From Prionace glauca (Eukaryota > Chordata > Chondrichthyes > Carcharhiniformes > Carcharhinidae): a DNA stretch of 64,000 bases. The position numbers were made by a program, and so were the translations under genes. The notes below the pieces were generated by a model, which made no database searches, was not told the DNA's origin, and saw nothing but the letters and a program-made list of their open reading frames with translations. Below are positions 45,700 through 57,114 of this stretch, piece after piece; within the stretch, counting starts at the first letter, position 1, and each line of letters begins with the position of its first letter. The stretch spans positions 12,699,543 to 12,763,542 of the forward strand of contig CM075761.1 of assembly GCA_037974335.1 (NCBI GenBank). Direction: 5' to 3'.

Positions 45700-46925
45700 T
45701 GAATTGATTTGATTGTTTATTCTCACCTGTATTACCAGGCAATGAGGAGTATTCTTTCTTACGCGCTGTACAGATAGAGCATACCGTTCATAGAGTAGGA
45801 AACTGGAATTCTCTGCCCGTTGAAGTGGTGGAGGCTGCCTCGCTAAATATTTTTAAGAAACGGGTTGATGGGTTTTTGATAAGAGAAGGGATTAAGGATT
45901 ATGGGGAGAGGGCGGGAAGGTGGAGCTGAGCCACGACAGATCAGCCATGATCTTATTGAATGGCGGGGCCGGCTCGAAGGGCCAGATGGCCTACTCCTGC
46001 TCCTATTTCTTATGTTCTTATGTTCTTATGAAACGAGAGAGTGCAGAATGCAGTGTAACAATCATAGTTGGGGGTAGAGAAAGATCACGGTACATGCCTT
46101 CAAAACTTGTGGCAGTTTTTGAGTCAGTCGGTACATGACCTCAGACTTTCGTATCTTTTTTTCCGATGGAAGAAGGCGGAAGAGGGAATGTCCGGGGTGC
46201 GCAGGGCCGTTAATTATACCGGCTGCTTTGCTGAGGCAGCGGAAATTGTAGACAGTGTCAAGGGATGGGAGGCTGGTTTGCGTAACGTGAACGTTAGGCT
46301 ATAATCATGACCTTGTGTAGTTCCTTGCAATCTTGGGCAGAGTAGGATGTGTACCAAGCTGTGATGCAGCCAAGAAGAATGCTGTCTATGGTGTGTGTCT
46401 GCAAAGGTTGGTCAAAGAGTCGCAGTTTACATGAGAAATTTCCTTAGCCTTCTGGGAAAGTGGAGTTTTGTTGGGCTTTCTTAACTATAGTGTCGGCATT
46501 GGGGGAGGGGGTGGGGGGGGGGGGGGAGAAGCAAGAGAGATTGTTGGTTAAAACCTGAAGCTCCTAACTTTGCCAATTCATCCCCGTTGATGTACACTGG
46601 GGCACATTCTCCTCTGCACTTCCTGAAGTTGATAACAAACTCCTTCCTTTTGTTGATATTGATGGAGAGATTACTGTCGCTGCAGAAGTTTACTAGATTT
46701 TCCATCTCAAACCGGGATTCTGCCTCGTCCATTGCCTGAGATCCGATCTGCTACTGTGGTGTCATCAGAAAACTGGAAATTGGATTTGAAGGGCAATTTG
46801 GCCACATAGTCACAGGCGTATAAGGAGCGTATTCGGGGACTGAGAACATAGTCTTCTGAGGAGCTGCCGATCCTTCCCGATTGTGGTAATACTGCTGTTG
46901 ATGGTCCTTTCATACTATGAACAAG
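45700..46925 (-). mobile_element. LINE-F (L2-like) 3' part, split by CR1-c
   Basis: Inverted. Minus-strand coding pieces near 46732-46560 read FEMENLVNFCSDSNLSININK, EFVINFRKCRGECAPVYING, a pattern of L2/CR1-superfamily RT. The 3' UTR includes atgtccggggtgcgcaggg and agagcataccgttcatagag. The G-run at about 46512-46526 lies inside it. Confidence 0.75.
45804..46029 (+). mobile_element. CR1-c LINE, 3' end, inserted in LINE-F
   Basis: Forward: tggaattctctgcccgttga to ttcttatgttcttatgttctt. Flanked by GAAAC on both sides (45799-45803 and 46030-46034), a likely target-site duplication. The LINE-F sequence is continuous across it. Confidence 0.92.
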
Positions 46926-47395
46926 GATTAAAAGAACAAAGAACAACCCAGCACAGGAAACAGGCCCTTTCGGCCCAACGAGCCCGCGCCGCCGCATCCT
47001 CCTACAACTATTCTATCCTGCGTGTCTACGAGTGGAACCCCTAACTTAGCCAGATTCAGGGGAGAATAGTGCCAATTTGGTAAACCAATCAGCCTAAGAG
47101 CACATCTTTGGGGTGTGTGGGAGGAAACCGGAGCGCCCCGGAGGAAACCCACGCAACCACAGGGAGAATGCACAAACTCCCACAGACACAGGCCCAAATC
47201 CATGTATCCGCACAGCCCAGCAGTGCTAGTCACTGAAGCTGTTGCGGCGCCCGTCTACCGGTCCAGGATCAAGCACACACACCGACACGAAGTACTAGAC
47301 CACCTCCCGGAACTTCCAAGAGCAGCCCACGCACGACCCGCCGTGTGCTTGCCCCTCGTTTGACAACAAGGTGGCCCTCCACCTGCGGAATAAAA
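46926..47395 (-). mobile_element. S2 SINE, near full length
   Basis: Inverted: aaagaacaaagaacaaccca tail, aacgagcccgcgccgccgca, middle gtgggaggaaaccggagcgc, head ending ccacctgcggaataaaaag. Confidence 0.88.
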
Positions 47396-47787
47396 AGATT
47401 CTTTTAAAAATAACTGTTACGTTGCATAGAAATAGAATCAAAAATACACTGTTGTGGGCTCCCGGAGGTGACTGGTACTGGCCAAAAATTTTAGACAATG
47501 CAGGACCCTGTGTTGTCTAATACAATAGACAATTGTATTATTGTCCATATTGTATTATAATGCATATCAAATACACACCCCGTCAAATTCTACCGCAAAG
47601 CTCAATGGGATTTTATTACTCTGTGAAGTCCGGGAAGCTGAATCCCCTCTGGGCTGACCCCCACACCCAGGTTGCCTTGTGGCCTAAGACACTCATCCCA
47701 CAGTTCACAGGAACATTCGCATGGGCTCCCGTATGGGGACTATGGGTCTCACGGGTTGCCTCATGGGACAGTGGGTCATTGTCTAAC
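47396..47787. other. Unique spacer
   Basis: No gene recognised. Contains a short ATTGT/ACAAT inverted stretch around 47518-47555. Confidence 0.4.
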
Positions 47788-47996
47788 GAGACTCACATAA
47801 GAACATAAGAAATAGGAGCAGGAGTAGGCCAACTAGCCCTTCGAGCCTGCCCCGCCATTCAATAAGATCATGGCTGATCTGTTGTGGCTCAGTTCCACAT
47901 TCCCGCCCTCTCTCCATAACCCTCAATCCCCTCTCTTATCAAAAACCCCATCAACCCGCGTCTTAAAAATATTTAGCGAGGCAGCCTCCACCACTC
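47788..47996 (-). mobile_element. CR1-c LINE, 3' end
   Basis: Inverted: cataagaacataagaaatag to gaggcagcctccaccact; about 210 bases. Confidence 0.92.
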
Positions 47997-48840
47997 GTGG
48001 CCCCACGCCCTGATACCCGTCCATCTCGCCTGTGAATAGATCACATACTTATGAAATTTTACTAAATGTTCCACACGATCTCCCATCCGAGACTTTAATT
48101 ATGAATCTTCAGTATTTCCAAGGCCAATATATTATCCCGATAATATGGCTTGATCCTAATGACTAAAGTGAACAATACTCCTTATCAAAAAATGTGTTGA
48201 AGAAAGCTGAAGGGAAGTTGAGTTTTACAAATATAATCACTCGTTTCAATCAATTACTGCATCTCATATTTGTAAATTGCTTCTTGTTAGCTCACAAACG
48301 TATTTTGAAAATATTTTAACTGATTCCTGCTCGTTCTGTCATTGCCTTAATGCCTACTAGTTTAAAAAAACTTACCAGCCCGTTCGGGTTTCCCCTTTCA
48401 GGCGACATGACAATGAATGTGTGAGAATCCACTCTGACACAGACAATGGACAGACACGGAGTGACCAATAGGACGATAAGCACTTTGCCAGGTGTGGGAT
48501 TACTGATGGCCTGTTTTTCACAGATGGTGTCTGGCAGCTGCTGGAAAAATGTTTCGAACAAATCTATGTGCTGCAGTCGGAGAACACTTTTGCTGATACA
48601 TATTGCAGCCTCCAACACTAAGCAAACCCCATTGCCAGCATCTAATCCTTAAAATGTGTTTACAATTGACAGAGTATTTGTTTCTTTCCTTCTGCATTCT
48701 AACTGATAGACATTGATCAGACCGCGTCTCAAACTTCTGTCCGGCACATTTATTATTGAATTCAAGTTGCACACACACACCATACAGCTTTTACTAGACC
48801 AAACTGGCAGAAGCGAGACAAGGAATGGTGAAATTGCCTG
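47997..48840. other. No feature recognised
   Basis: About 840 bases. Small ORFs on both strands show no domain. Confidence 0.4.
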
Positions 48841-48894
48841 ATAGAACATAGAACATAGAACATAGAACTTTACAGCGCAGAACAGGCCCTTCGG
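48841..48894 (-). mobile_element. CR1-b LINE, tail only
   Basis: Inverted: three TAGAACA units, then agcgcagaacaggcccttcg. Confidence 0.85.
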
Positions 48895-49009
48895 TTTTAT
48901 TTATTTATTTTTTTGCTGTCATGGATGGAGTAATCTTAAAGTCTTTCATGGCTTATCAAAACCATTGCTTCCGAATTTGATTCCTAGTTTTTTTGTCTCT
49001 TTTTAATCA

Positions 49010-50022
49010 GTTTAGGCCTTATTTACCATTTATATAGATGATCTGGAGGAGGAAACCGAGTGTAGGGTGTCGAAGTTTGCTGATGACACCAAGATTGGTG
49101 GAACGGCAAATTGGTGGAGAGTCTGCAGAAGGATCTAGATAGGCTGGGCGAATGGGCCAGGAAATGGCAAATGGAATTCAATGTTGGCAAAAGTGAGGTG
49201 GTCCACTTTGGTAGGAAGAATGGTAGGAAGGACTATTACTTACATGGCGAAAAACTGCAGCAGGCAACGGTGCAGAGGGACCTCGGGGCCCTTGTCAATG
49301 AGTCGCAAAAACCCAGCCTGCAGGTGCAGCAGGTGGTCAGGAAGGCGAATGGGATGCTGGCCTTCATAGCGAAGGGGATTGAATATAAAAGTAGGGAGGT
49401 CTTCCTGCGGCTGTATAGGACATTGGTGAGGCCGCAACTGGAGTACTGTGTGCAGTTTTGGTCGCCGTACTTATGCAAGGATATTTTGGCCTTGGAGGGA
49501 GTGCAGAGGAGGTTTACTCGGCTGATGACGGAGTTGAGGGGGTTGAGCTACGAGGAGAGACTGAATAAACTAGGCTTGTACTCGTTAGAGTTTAGAAGAA
49601 TGAGGGGAGATCTCATTGAGACATAGAAGATGATGAATGGGATGGATAGGATAGAGGTGGAGAGACTCTTCCAGCTCAGAAAGGACACTAGGACGAGAGA
49701 ACAAAGCCTCAAGATAAAGGTGGCGGGGGGGGGGGGGGGGGGGGTGGGGGCGGTTTAGAACGGAGTTGAGGAGGAACTTCTTCAATCAAAGGGTGATGAA
49801 TCTCTGGAATTCTCTGCTCGTTGAAGTGGTGGAGGCTGCCTCGCTAAATATTTTTAAGATGCGGGTTGATGGGTTTTTGTTAAGAGAGGGGATTAAGGGT
49901 TATGGGGAGAGGGCGGGAAAGTGGAACTGAGCCACGACAGATCAGCCATGATCTTATTGAATGGTGGGGCAGGCTCGAGGGGCTAGATTGCCTACTCCTG
50001 CTCCTATTTCTTATGTTCTTAT
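49010..50022 (+). mobile_element. CR1-c LINE, 3' part
   Basis: Forward, about 1 kb: tttatatagatgatctggag (YIDDLEE), KFADDTKIGGTAN region, LQKDLDRLGEWARKWQMEFN, VQRRFTRLMTELRGLSYEER, GLYSLEFRRMRGDLIET with a stop at 49624, then a G-run (49725-49744), and the tail ttcttatgttcttatgg. Confidence 0.95.
49725..49744 (+). repeat. 20-base poly-G run inside CR1-c
   Basis: Expanded at the same place where other CR1-c copies have a short G/C run (6440, 19555, 60955), so this position of the element is prone to slippage. Confidence 0.9.
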
Positions 50023-50460
50023 GGTAATACTTTATGCGATTCCTTTATTAGATTCCAAGTGTCACTTACATTCAGTTACAGCCAACTTCACTTTCATCAA
50101 TACTTTTCATTTAACATTCCAGCTGTGACGACAATTTGGAAGCTATTGTAAACTTCGATTGCCCTGGGGTTTCATTGCAAATATGTTTTATCTCTTTGTA
50201 AAAAAAAAGAGCACATAGATTTAGCCGTCCACACGCGTTAGGCAAGATCGTTAATGTTTTGCATTGAATTTCCAGCTCAATGTCAGCATCATTATGTCAA
50301 GTTAATCATTTGGTGTTATACATTGAATCGTGTAACTCCCATTTTGAGTGCAAATGGTTAATTAAGGCTTTGTGTTCACTAGACTGTAACTAATGTAACC
50401 GATAATTCCTAAGTGATTCCCGTGACGTTTGTCTTTGCTATAATTATGGTGCACATCCGA
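50023..50460. other. Unique spacer
   Basis: No feature recognised. Confidence 0.4.
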
Positions 50461-51240
50461 AAGAACATAAGAACATAAGAAATAGGAGCAGGAGTAGGCC
50501 ATCTGGCTCTTCGAGCCTGCCCCGCCATTCAATAAGATCATGGCTGAATTGTCGTGACTCAGCTCCACCTTCCCGCCCTCTCCCCATAACCCTTAATCCC
50601 CTCTCTTATCAAAAACCCATCAACCCGTTTCTTAAAAATATTTAGCGAGGCAGCCTCCACCACTTCAACGGGCAGAGAATTCCAGAGATTCACCACCCTT
50701 TGAGTGAAGAAGTTCCTCCTCAACTCTGTTCTAAACCGCCCCCTCTTTATCTTGAGGCTGTGCCCCCTAGTCCTACTGTCTTTTTTGAGCGGGAACAGTC
50801 TCTCCACCTCTATCCTATCCATCCCATTCATCATCTTATACGTCTCAATGAGATCTCCCCTCATTCTTCTAAACTCTAACGAGTACAAGCCTAGTTTATT
50901 AAGCCTCTCCTCATAGCTCAATCCCCTCAACTCCGGTATCAGCCGAGTAAACCTCCTCTGCACTCCCTCCAGGGCCAAAATATCCTTGCGTAGGTGCGGC
51001 GCCCAAAACTGCACACAGTACTCCAGCTGCGGCCTCACCAATGCCCTATACAGCTGCAGCAAGACCTCCCTACTTTTATATTCAATCCCCTTCGCTATGA
51101 AGGCCAGCATCCCATTCGCCTTCCTGACCACCTGCTGCACCTGCAAGCTGGGTTTTTGCGACTCATGCACAAGGACCCCGAGGTCCCTCTGCACCGTCGC
51201 CTGCTGCAGTTTTTCGCCCCGTAAGTAATAGTCCTTCCTA
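50461..51240 (-). mobile_element. CR1-c LINE, 3' part with 211-codon frame
   Basis: Inverted; open frame 51194-50559 from QRDLGVLVHESQKPSLQVQQ to FLIREGIKGYGERAG, with tail cataagaacataagaaatag. Truncated 5' at 51240, only 69 bases before the GPCR first exon at 51309. Confidence 0.95.
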
Positions 51241-51308
51241 AAGAAAACCTATTCGCTCAGTAATTACATTGCTTGGAATGCAATAGATATCTGCTCTTCA
51301 CTCAGGAA

Positions 51309-51378
51309 ATGGGTCTCCCAGCCATTTATCGGATAGAAGTGATTTACTATCCTGTACTTGCGGTAGTTGGAATTCCAG
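51309..51378 (+). CDS. GPR139-like receptor first exon, copy 1
   Basis: ATG at 51309 encodes MGLPAIYRIEVIYYPVLAVV followed by GIP and one base of the next codon, then GTATTG. The YYPxLAxxGxP stretch is the start of transmembrane helix 1 in the large GPR139-like family I recall from cartilaginous-fish annotations, in which it continues NLVTIVILSRG in the next exon. The donor (GTATTG) is weaker than in the other copies. No matching second exon follows before the next first exon at 56664. The upstream flank begins 69 bases earlier at a CR1-c end. Frame intact. Confidence 0.65.
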
Positions 51379-51667
51379 GTATTGCACACTTTCACCCTCT
51401 TAACTCTGAAAATCATTGTTAGACACGTTAGCCCGTTTCAATTTCCATACCGTGGCAACTGAAACCTTTTTTTCCCTATCATTTTCTCGCAATTTACAGT
51501 TGTTTGATCAGAAATAACAGTTTTCAATCAAAATTTCTCTTTTCCTAAGGCGATCTGCTTCCTGTTGAGTGTTTTTTTATTCCATTTCCGATATTGCCAT
51601 TGGAGTCGTATTTTTTCTGTGCACAATCTATCACTAAGTCAGACTTCAATTAATTAAGGGAACCCAC
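51379..51667. other. Spacer after GPCR first exon 1
   Basis: No second exon or other feature recognised. Confidence 0.4.
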
Positions 51668-51938
51668 CATAGGTCCCTACAGGGCAGAAAGAGGCCCTTC
51701 GGCCCATCGAGTCTGCACCTCTAACCTAAGCTTCCAGGGGCAATTTTAGCACAGCCAATCAACCTAACCCGCACATCTTTGGATTATGGGAGGAAACCGG
51801 AGCACCCGGAGGAAACCCACGCAGGCACGAGGGGAATGTACAAACTCCACACAGACAGTGACCCAAGCCGGGATTCCAACCCAGGTCCCTGGAGCTGCGA
51901 AGCAACAGTGCTAACCCATTGTCCTACCGTGCCACACT
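51668..51938 (-). mobile_element. S1 SINE with internal deletion
   Basis: Inverted: ccctacagggcagaaagagg, middle ggaggaaaccggagcacccg, head side acagtgctaacccattgtcc. About 60 bases of the tail half are missing near 51718. Confidence 0.9.
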
Positions 51939-51954
51939 GAGATTTGGTTTGCTT

Positions 51955-52450
51955 ATTTTTTGTCACATGTATTATTGTATGGTGAGAAGTATTGCTTCTG
52001 GCATGGCAGAGAGACAAAATGTAGCGTAAATTCAGATCGAAAGGAAAGAGCGCAGAACGTCGTGTTATAGTCAAAGCTAGGGTGTAGAGATAGATCAAAT
52101 TAATGCGAGTTAGGTCCATTCAATATGCTGATGAAAGCAGGAAAGAAGCTGTTCTTGAGTAGATTGGTAGTTGTGCTCATCATTTTCTATCTTTTTCGTC
52201 ATAGAAGGAGGTGGAAAGAAGAAGGTGTCCTGAGTTTGGGTGCTTATGTTGGCTGCTTTTCCGAGGCAACGGGAAGACTAGAGAGTTTCAATGGATAGGA
52301 CGCGGGTTTGAGTGGTTGACTGGGCTTCACTCACATCCCTTTGGAATTTATTGTGGCCTTGAATAGGGCACGATCTTTGAAACAACCTGAGCAAATGTTT
52401 TCTATGGTGTATTTTTAAAAGTTGGTGAGAATCGTGAGGAACATATCAGG
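51955..52450 (-). mobile_element. LINE-F 3' UTR fragment
   Basis: gcttattttttgtcacatgt, gttatagtcaaagctagggt, ttgctgtgttcc-like bends and ttttctatggtgtatttttaa match the order in the copies at 45700 and 60350. Old. Confidence 0.7.
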
Positions 52451-52985
52451 TTTCAGTGTTGGGACATCTGTTGTTTGCAGCACATATAAATTATGGCGAG
52501 AAAAATGTTGGTGGTCTGATTAGTAAGCTTGTGCATAACCTGGAGACTGGTAGAACATAGAACATAGAACATTACAGCGCAGAACAGGCCCTTCGGCCCA
52601 CGATGTTGCGCCGACCAGTTACAAAAACAATGACCCACTAACCTAAACCAATCCCTTTTTGTCCATAAACCTATCCACGGATCTCTTAAATGCCCCCAAA
52701 CTAGGCGCATTTACAACTGCAGCAGGCAGGGCATTCCAATGCGTCACCACCCTCTGGGTAAAGAACCTACATTGGCAGTGGTGGGTCAGAGGGTACAACA
52801 TGCATGGCTAGAATAGATATTTGGACACAGTAATGGCAACTGGAGTTTAATTCTGACAAGTGTGAGTTGCTGAATTTACAAGGATCAAACTTGGTGTGAA
52901 TTATACTGTAATTGGCAGAACTCTAAGTGACATTATTTGCAGAAGGATCTGGGCGCGCAGGTTCACAGATTTCTAAAAGTGGCAA
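52451..52985 (+). mobile_element. Old CR1-like RT fragment, split by CR1-b
   Basis: Decayed: ttcagtgttgggacatctgt (SVLGHL), gtctgattagtaagcttgtg (LISKLV), then after the insert ggcaactggagtttaattct (WQLEFNSDKCE) and gcgcaggttcacagatttct. Confidence 0.65.
52551..52770 (-). mobile_element. CR1-b LINE, 3' end, nested
   Basis: Inverted: tagaacatagaacatagaac tail to ctctgggtaaagaacctac, inside the older CR1 fragment. Confidence 0.92.
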
Positions 52986-54290
52986 CACGAGCATTTGGAG
53001 AGGTTTGACATGATCAGGAATAGTCAGCATGGATTTGTCAAGGCCAGGTCGTGCCTTACGAGCCTAGTTGAGTTCTTCGATAATGTGACTGAACACATTG
53101 ACGAAGGAAGTGCCGTGGACGTAGTGTACATGGACTTCAGCAAGGCTTTTGATAAGGTCCCCCATGCAAGACTTCTTGAGAAGGTGAGAGGGCATGGGAT
53201 CCAAGGGCCTTTGGCCTTGTGGATCCAGAACTGGCTTGCCTGCAGAAGGCAGAGAGTGGTTGTGGTGGGTCTTTTTCAGAATGGAGGTCAGTCACCAGTG
53301 GGGTGCCCCAGGGATCTGTTCTGGGACCCTTGCTGTTTGTCATTTTCATAAATGACCTGAATGAGGAAGTGGAGGGATGGGTTAGCAAGTTCGCTGATGA
53401 CACGAAGGTCGGTGGTGTTGTGGATGGTCTGAAAGGATGTCAAAAGTTGCAGCAGGACATAGATAGGATGCAGGAATGGGCGGAGAAGTGGCAGATGGAC
53501 TTCAACGCGGATAAATGTGTAGTCGTCCATTTCGGCAGAACCAACGGGATGAACGAGTACACTATCAAGGGCAGGGGTCTTAGTAGCGTTGAAGAGCAGA
53601 AGGATCTCGGGGTCCGGGTTCACAGGACTCTTAAATCGGCCTCGCAGCTGGAGGAGGTGGTCAAGAAGGCGTATGGTGTACTGGCCTTCATTAATCGAGG
53701 GATTGAGTTTAGGAGTCGGGAGGTAATGCTGCAACTTTGCAGGACCCTCGTCAGGCCTCATTTGGAGTACTGTGCGCAGTTCTGGTCGCCTCACTATAGG
53801 AAAGACGTAGAAGCTATTGAAAGGGTGCAGAGGAGATTTACAAGGATGTTGCCTGGACTGGGAGGCATGCCTTATGAAGATAGGTTGAGGGAGCTGGGAC
53901 TCTTTTCCCTGGAGAGGCGAAGGTTGAGAGGCGACCTGATAGAAGTTTATAAAATGTTGAGAGGAATAGATAGGGTGGACTCTCAGAAGCTATTTCCCCG
54001 GGTTGAAATGGTCGCTACGAGAGGACACAGATTTAAGGTGCGGGGAGGGAAGTACAGAGGTGATGTTAGGGGTAAGTTTTTCACTCAGAGGGTGGTGAGT
54101 GAAGGGAATCGGCTGCCGTCGTCGGTGGTGGAGGCGAACTCGCTGGGGTCTTTTAAAAGACTTCTGAATGAGTATATGGGGTTTAATGGGATTGGGGGTT
54201 ATAGATAGGTCTATAGATTGGTGGGGTTGATGCGATCGGCGCAACTCGAGGGCCGAAGGGCCTGTTTGTGCTGTAATGTTCTATGTTCTA
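52986..54290 (+). mobile_element. CR1-a LINE, 3' half, young
   Basis: Forward, 1.3 kb. Frame one (52995-53351): HGFVKARSCLTSLVEFFDNV, VDVVYMDFSKAFDKVPHARL. After one frameshift near 53277, a 329-codon frame (53219-54208) has [20 protein letters not shown], the intact FADDTKVGG catalytic box and the C-terminus to FNGIGGYR. The endonuclease half is missing. TTCTATG tail. Confidence 0.96.
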
Positions 54291-54785
54291 ACATTAGCCA
54301 CGGGAGGATGGTACGTGGTAACCAGTTAAGAGGTTTCCTTCCCCATGTTTAACCTGAAGACATGAGTCTCCGTGGGGTCTGCAGCCGATGTTAAGGATTC
54401 CCAAGGCAAATCGCTGTTGCCTTTGTACCACTGCGCCGCCACCTCTGCTGGGCCTGTCCTGCCAGTGGGACAGGATATACCCAGGGATGTTTCTGTAAGG
54501 CATGATTCCGTACGACTGCCTCTGCAAGGTTGTTGCTTGACTAGTCTGTGAGAGAGTTCTCCCAATTTTGGCACTAACCCCCAGATATTGGTCAGGAGGG
54601 CTTTGCAGTGTCAACAGGGTTGTTTGTTTTGCCCTTGTGTTTACCGGTGCCTTTGTCAATGCCGGCTAATCCATCCAGTGTCCTTTCTTTTTGAGACGTT
54701 GTAGCTGTTCGCCCAACTGACTACTTGCTAGATAATTTCAGATGGCATTTGAGAGTCTAGAGTTACACGTAGGACAGACCATGTA
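54291..54785 (+). repeat. Unclassified dispersed repeat
   Basis: The phrases ttaaggattcccaaggcaaa, tcctgccagtgggacaggat and ggtcaggagggctttgcagt recall a widespread elasmobranch repeat (from memory). The end (gagttacacgtaggacagacc) joins logically to the fragment at 6760. Confidence 0.5.
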
Positions 54786-54789
54786 ATGA

Positions 54790-54962
54790 CAGCCGATCGT
54801 CTTCCCGAAAGAATTTTTAGTGCTCCAGAACTTGCCGCTCCCCTAGCCAAGCTCTTCCATTAACTTACTACACTGACATCTCCTCAACAATGTAGAAAAT
54901 TGCCCAGGTATGTCCTTGAACACAACAAGCAGGACACATCCAGCTCAGCCAAGTATGCAGGT
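54790..54962 (+). mobile_element. LINE-J fragment
   Basis: APELAAPLAKLFH near 54817 and attgcccaggtatgtccttg near 54900 match the N-terminal RT part of LINE-J; compare 34120. Confidence 0.6.
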
Positions 54963-54979
54963 GGACAGGCGAAGGACCC

Positions 54980-55020
54980 CTGGGGGGTGGGGGGGGGGAA
55001 CTGTGGGGGGGTGGGGGCAG
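54980..55020 (+). repeat. G-rich run
   Basis: Several G-runs (ggggggtggggggggg, ggggggtggggg) in about 40 bases. Confidence 0.85.
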
Positions 55021-55409
55021 TGCGAACATTCACCCTGCAGTATCAGTGAGATGAAATGGAATGAGATATAAAGTTGTTACAGTTGAGTAAATGGAAACAG
55101 AGAGGCATGAGGGGAGAGCTTGCCAGAGCTGGTAAGGATTCTAAATTGTTGTAAAATCTATTGTGGATCCATAATCACCTTTTGTTGGTTGCCTTCATGT
55201 ACTTTGACCAAAATATGTCTATATTTCCATAGCACCGTGGATTTCTGAAAATGCCTCCCAATATTTCAACTACAAATACTGTAGAAACTCATGCCTAATC
55301 AATGAATGCATTGGTACATTAGCGATATTATACACCCTTTTCACCAGGAAAAAAAATCTATTTATGTCACAGAATTGCAGGAATCGGCCATTTTCATGGA
55401 GCCAGGATG

Positions 55410-55905
55410 TAATTAGTGGGGCGCCCCAAATGTTTACAACCTATCGTCATGACGTGGATGCATGCATAGTGGGTACCATTGACAAATTTGGATATGAAAC
55501 AATAACAGATGAGATAGTAAGTTGTAGTCAATAGGTATCCATTTTACAAACAGATGTAGAAATTTCAGATGAGTTGTCCAAAACTTGGTAGATGGGGTTT
55601 AAATTGGATAAGTATGAGTTAATCTAATGTCTTTGGAGAAGCATACAAAGGAAAATTAGTCTCTAAAAGGAGAGAAGCTTGAGAATGTTTTGGTGCAGAG
55701 CGATTTCTGTCTCCTCGTGCATGGATCGCAGTGCAAGGTCACTGGTTAACGAACAAAATATGGATTTTTGGCATGTATTGCAGAATGAATAGATAAGGTC
55801 CGTGTGGAAGTCTTGCTGCAACTGCACAAGGCGTCAGTGAGATTGCACTTGGGCGTTTTGCAGCTTTACTTACTTGAGGAGGGATGTAGTTGCAGTTGTG
55901 GCGCA
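55410..55905 (+). mobile_element. Ancient CR1-like fragment
   Basis: Order of decayed RT motifs: tagtggggcgccccaaatgt (SGAPQ), gtaccattgacaaatttgga, aacttggtagatggggttta (TWWMGFKLDKYE), then gttttggtgcagagcgattt. Many stops. Confidence 0.55.
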
Positions 55906-56663
55906 TCGCAGGAGGTACATGATGCTATTTCCGGTGATGGAATTTCCATTTCCTGAAGAAAAATTGTGCAGTTTGGGCAAATACGCTCTATCTCTGGAAT
56001 GTATTTCTTCAGAGTGCGGAGATTCTGAGATTTGAACAAAATTAAGGAGGAGACAGGCATTTTTAATTAGGAATTGTTCAAAAGGAAAAAAAAATATCGG
56101 AAAGCGGAGTTGAACCTTGAATTGGATCATGTTGGCGAAGCAGGTTGAAAGGGGCAAAATGCCTATCCCTACACTTGACTCTTACCAACATGTTGCATCC
56201 AGAATTCAGCTGTCGGTGTAGAATTCTATGCAGCTACAGTCTCATCGTTCTTTTCAGTTTTGTTTTGAAGCAGGGAACATTAATCGCCTTCAATTTCCTC
56301 CACTGCAATATATTTCAGGCAATGAAATGAAATTCACATTGGCTCAATTATGTACTGTTTCACTCTCTACAATAACCATCACTCATGCCATCTGGAATGT
56401 TGAATATTGTGCATTGCTCTTGTTCATTGCTTGCATGCAAAGTGCAAACTCCATATGTTTGTTCAGTGACTCTGACTAATGGTACTCTTCGTAGACACTA
56501 AATATGTCACTGGAGTATTTTCCTCTTCTATTGATAAGGGAATCCTATTACTCTGTCATTGCATTGTGTCAGCGGGAGCAATATCTCCAGGACATTGACA
56601 AAGAACAGAATCATTTGGATGTGGAGTGAATTTGACTTCAGCGCTCTGAGACTTGGCAACAAT
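55906..56663. other. Upstream region of GPCR first exon 2
   Basis: No repeat recognised. The open frame reaches back to 56559, so translation could begin earlier than the ATG chosen at 56664. Confidence 0.4.
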
Positions 56664-56832
56664 ATGAGGACAAAAGATTGGAATGTTACAACGTTGGGCA
56701 GTAGGTTCACTTACGACGTTCAATACCTTTCTGCAACATTTGATACATTGCCATTTGATTACCGGGTCAAGTTGACACTTAAAGTGATTCAATATATTTA
56801 CTACCCTGCCCTCGCCATTGTTGGAGCTCCTG
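56664..56832 (+). CDS. GPR139-like receptor first exon, copy 2
   Basis: The ATG at 56664 is chosen because MRTKDWNVTTL aligns with the MDWNVTAM segment of copy 3. It encodes 56 residues: an N-terminal tail with an NVT sequon, then VIQYIYYPALAIVGAP and one base of the next codon, then a good GTAAGT donor. The N-terminus is far longer than in copy 1. The following 5.1 kb to copy 3 contain SINEs and LINEs but no seven-helix second exon. Frame intact. Confidence 0.65.
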
Positions 56833-57083
56833 GTAAGTCTCTTTCACGCATAATTATTTTTATTTCTGTAACACTGTGCATGCCATAGAAAGCTTAGCCT
56901 TTCTGCAGTTGGTTAACTCATAATGATTTTTATCCGGCTATTAGCTCCACAGATTGCTGCTAACAGTTCTAGTATTCTAGGGATTTAATTGTCTCTGCTA
57001 ACAGTGTTGCTCATAAGAATCCGTTCCCAAATATCAGCTGGTTAAATTGTCTATTCTGTTTATGTCCTCACCACTGAAATATT

Positions 57084-57114
57084 GTGCAGGTCATAATGTC
57101 ATTATGACCTGCAC
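57084..57114. repeat. 15-bp perfect palindrome at a SINE edge
   Basis: GTGCAGGTCATAATG, T, then its exact reverse complement CATTATGACCTGCAC. The right arm ends where the S1 head begins. Confidence 0.9.

Noticed and set aside
47518-47555. Inverted ATTGT/ACAAT stretch, considered as the end of a DNA transposon
   Set aside because: No transposase remnant or matching second terminus found.
52995-54208. RT frames considered as a retrovirus-like polymerase
   Set aside because: The motif set, the 5' truncation and the TTCTATG tail are those of a CR1 LINE; no LTR, gag, protease or envelope part is present.
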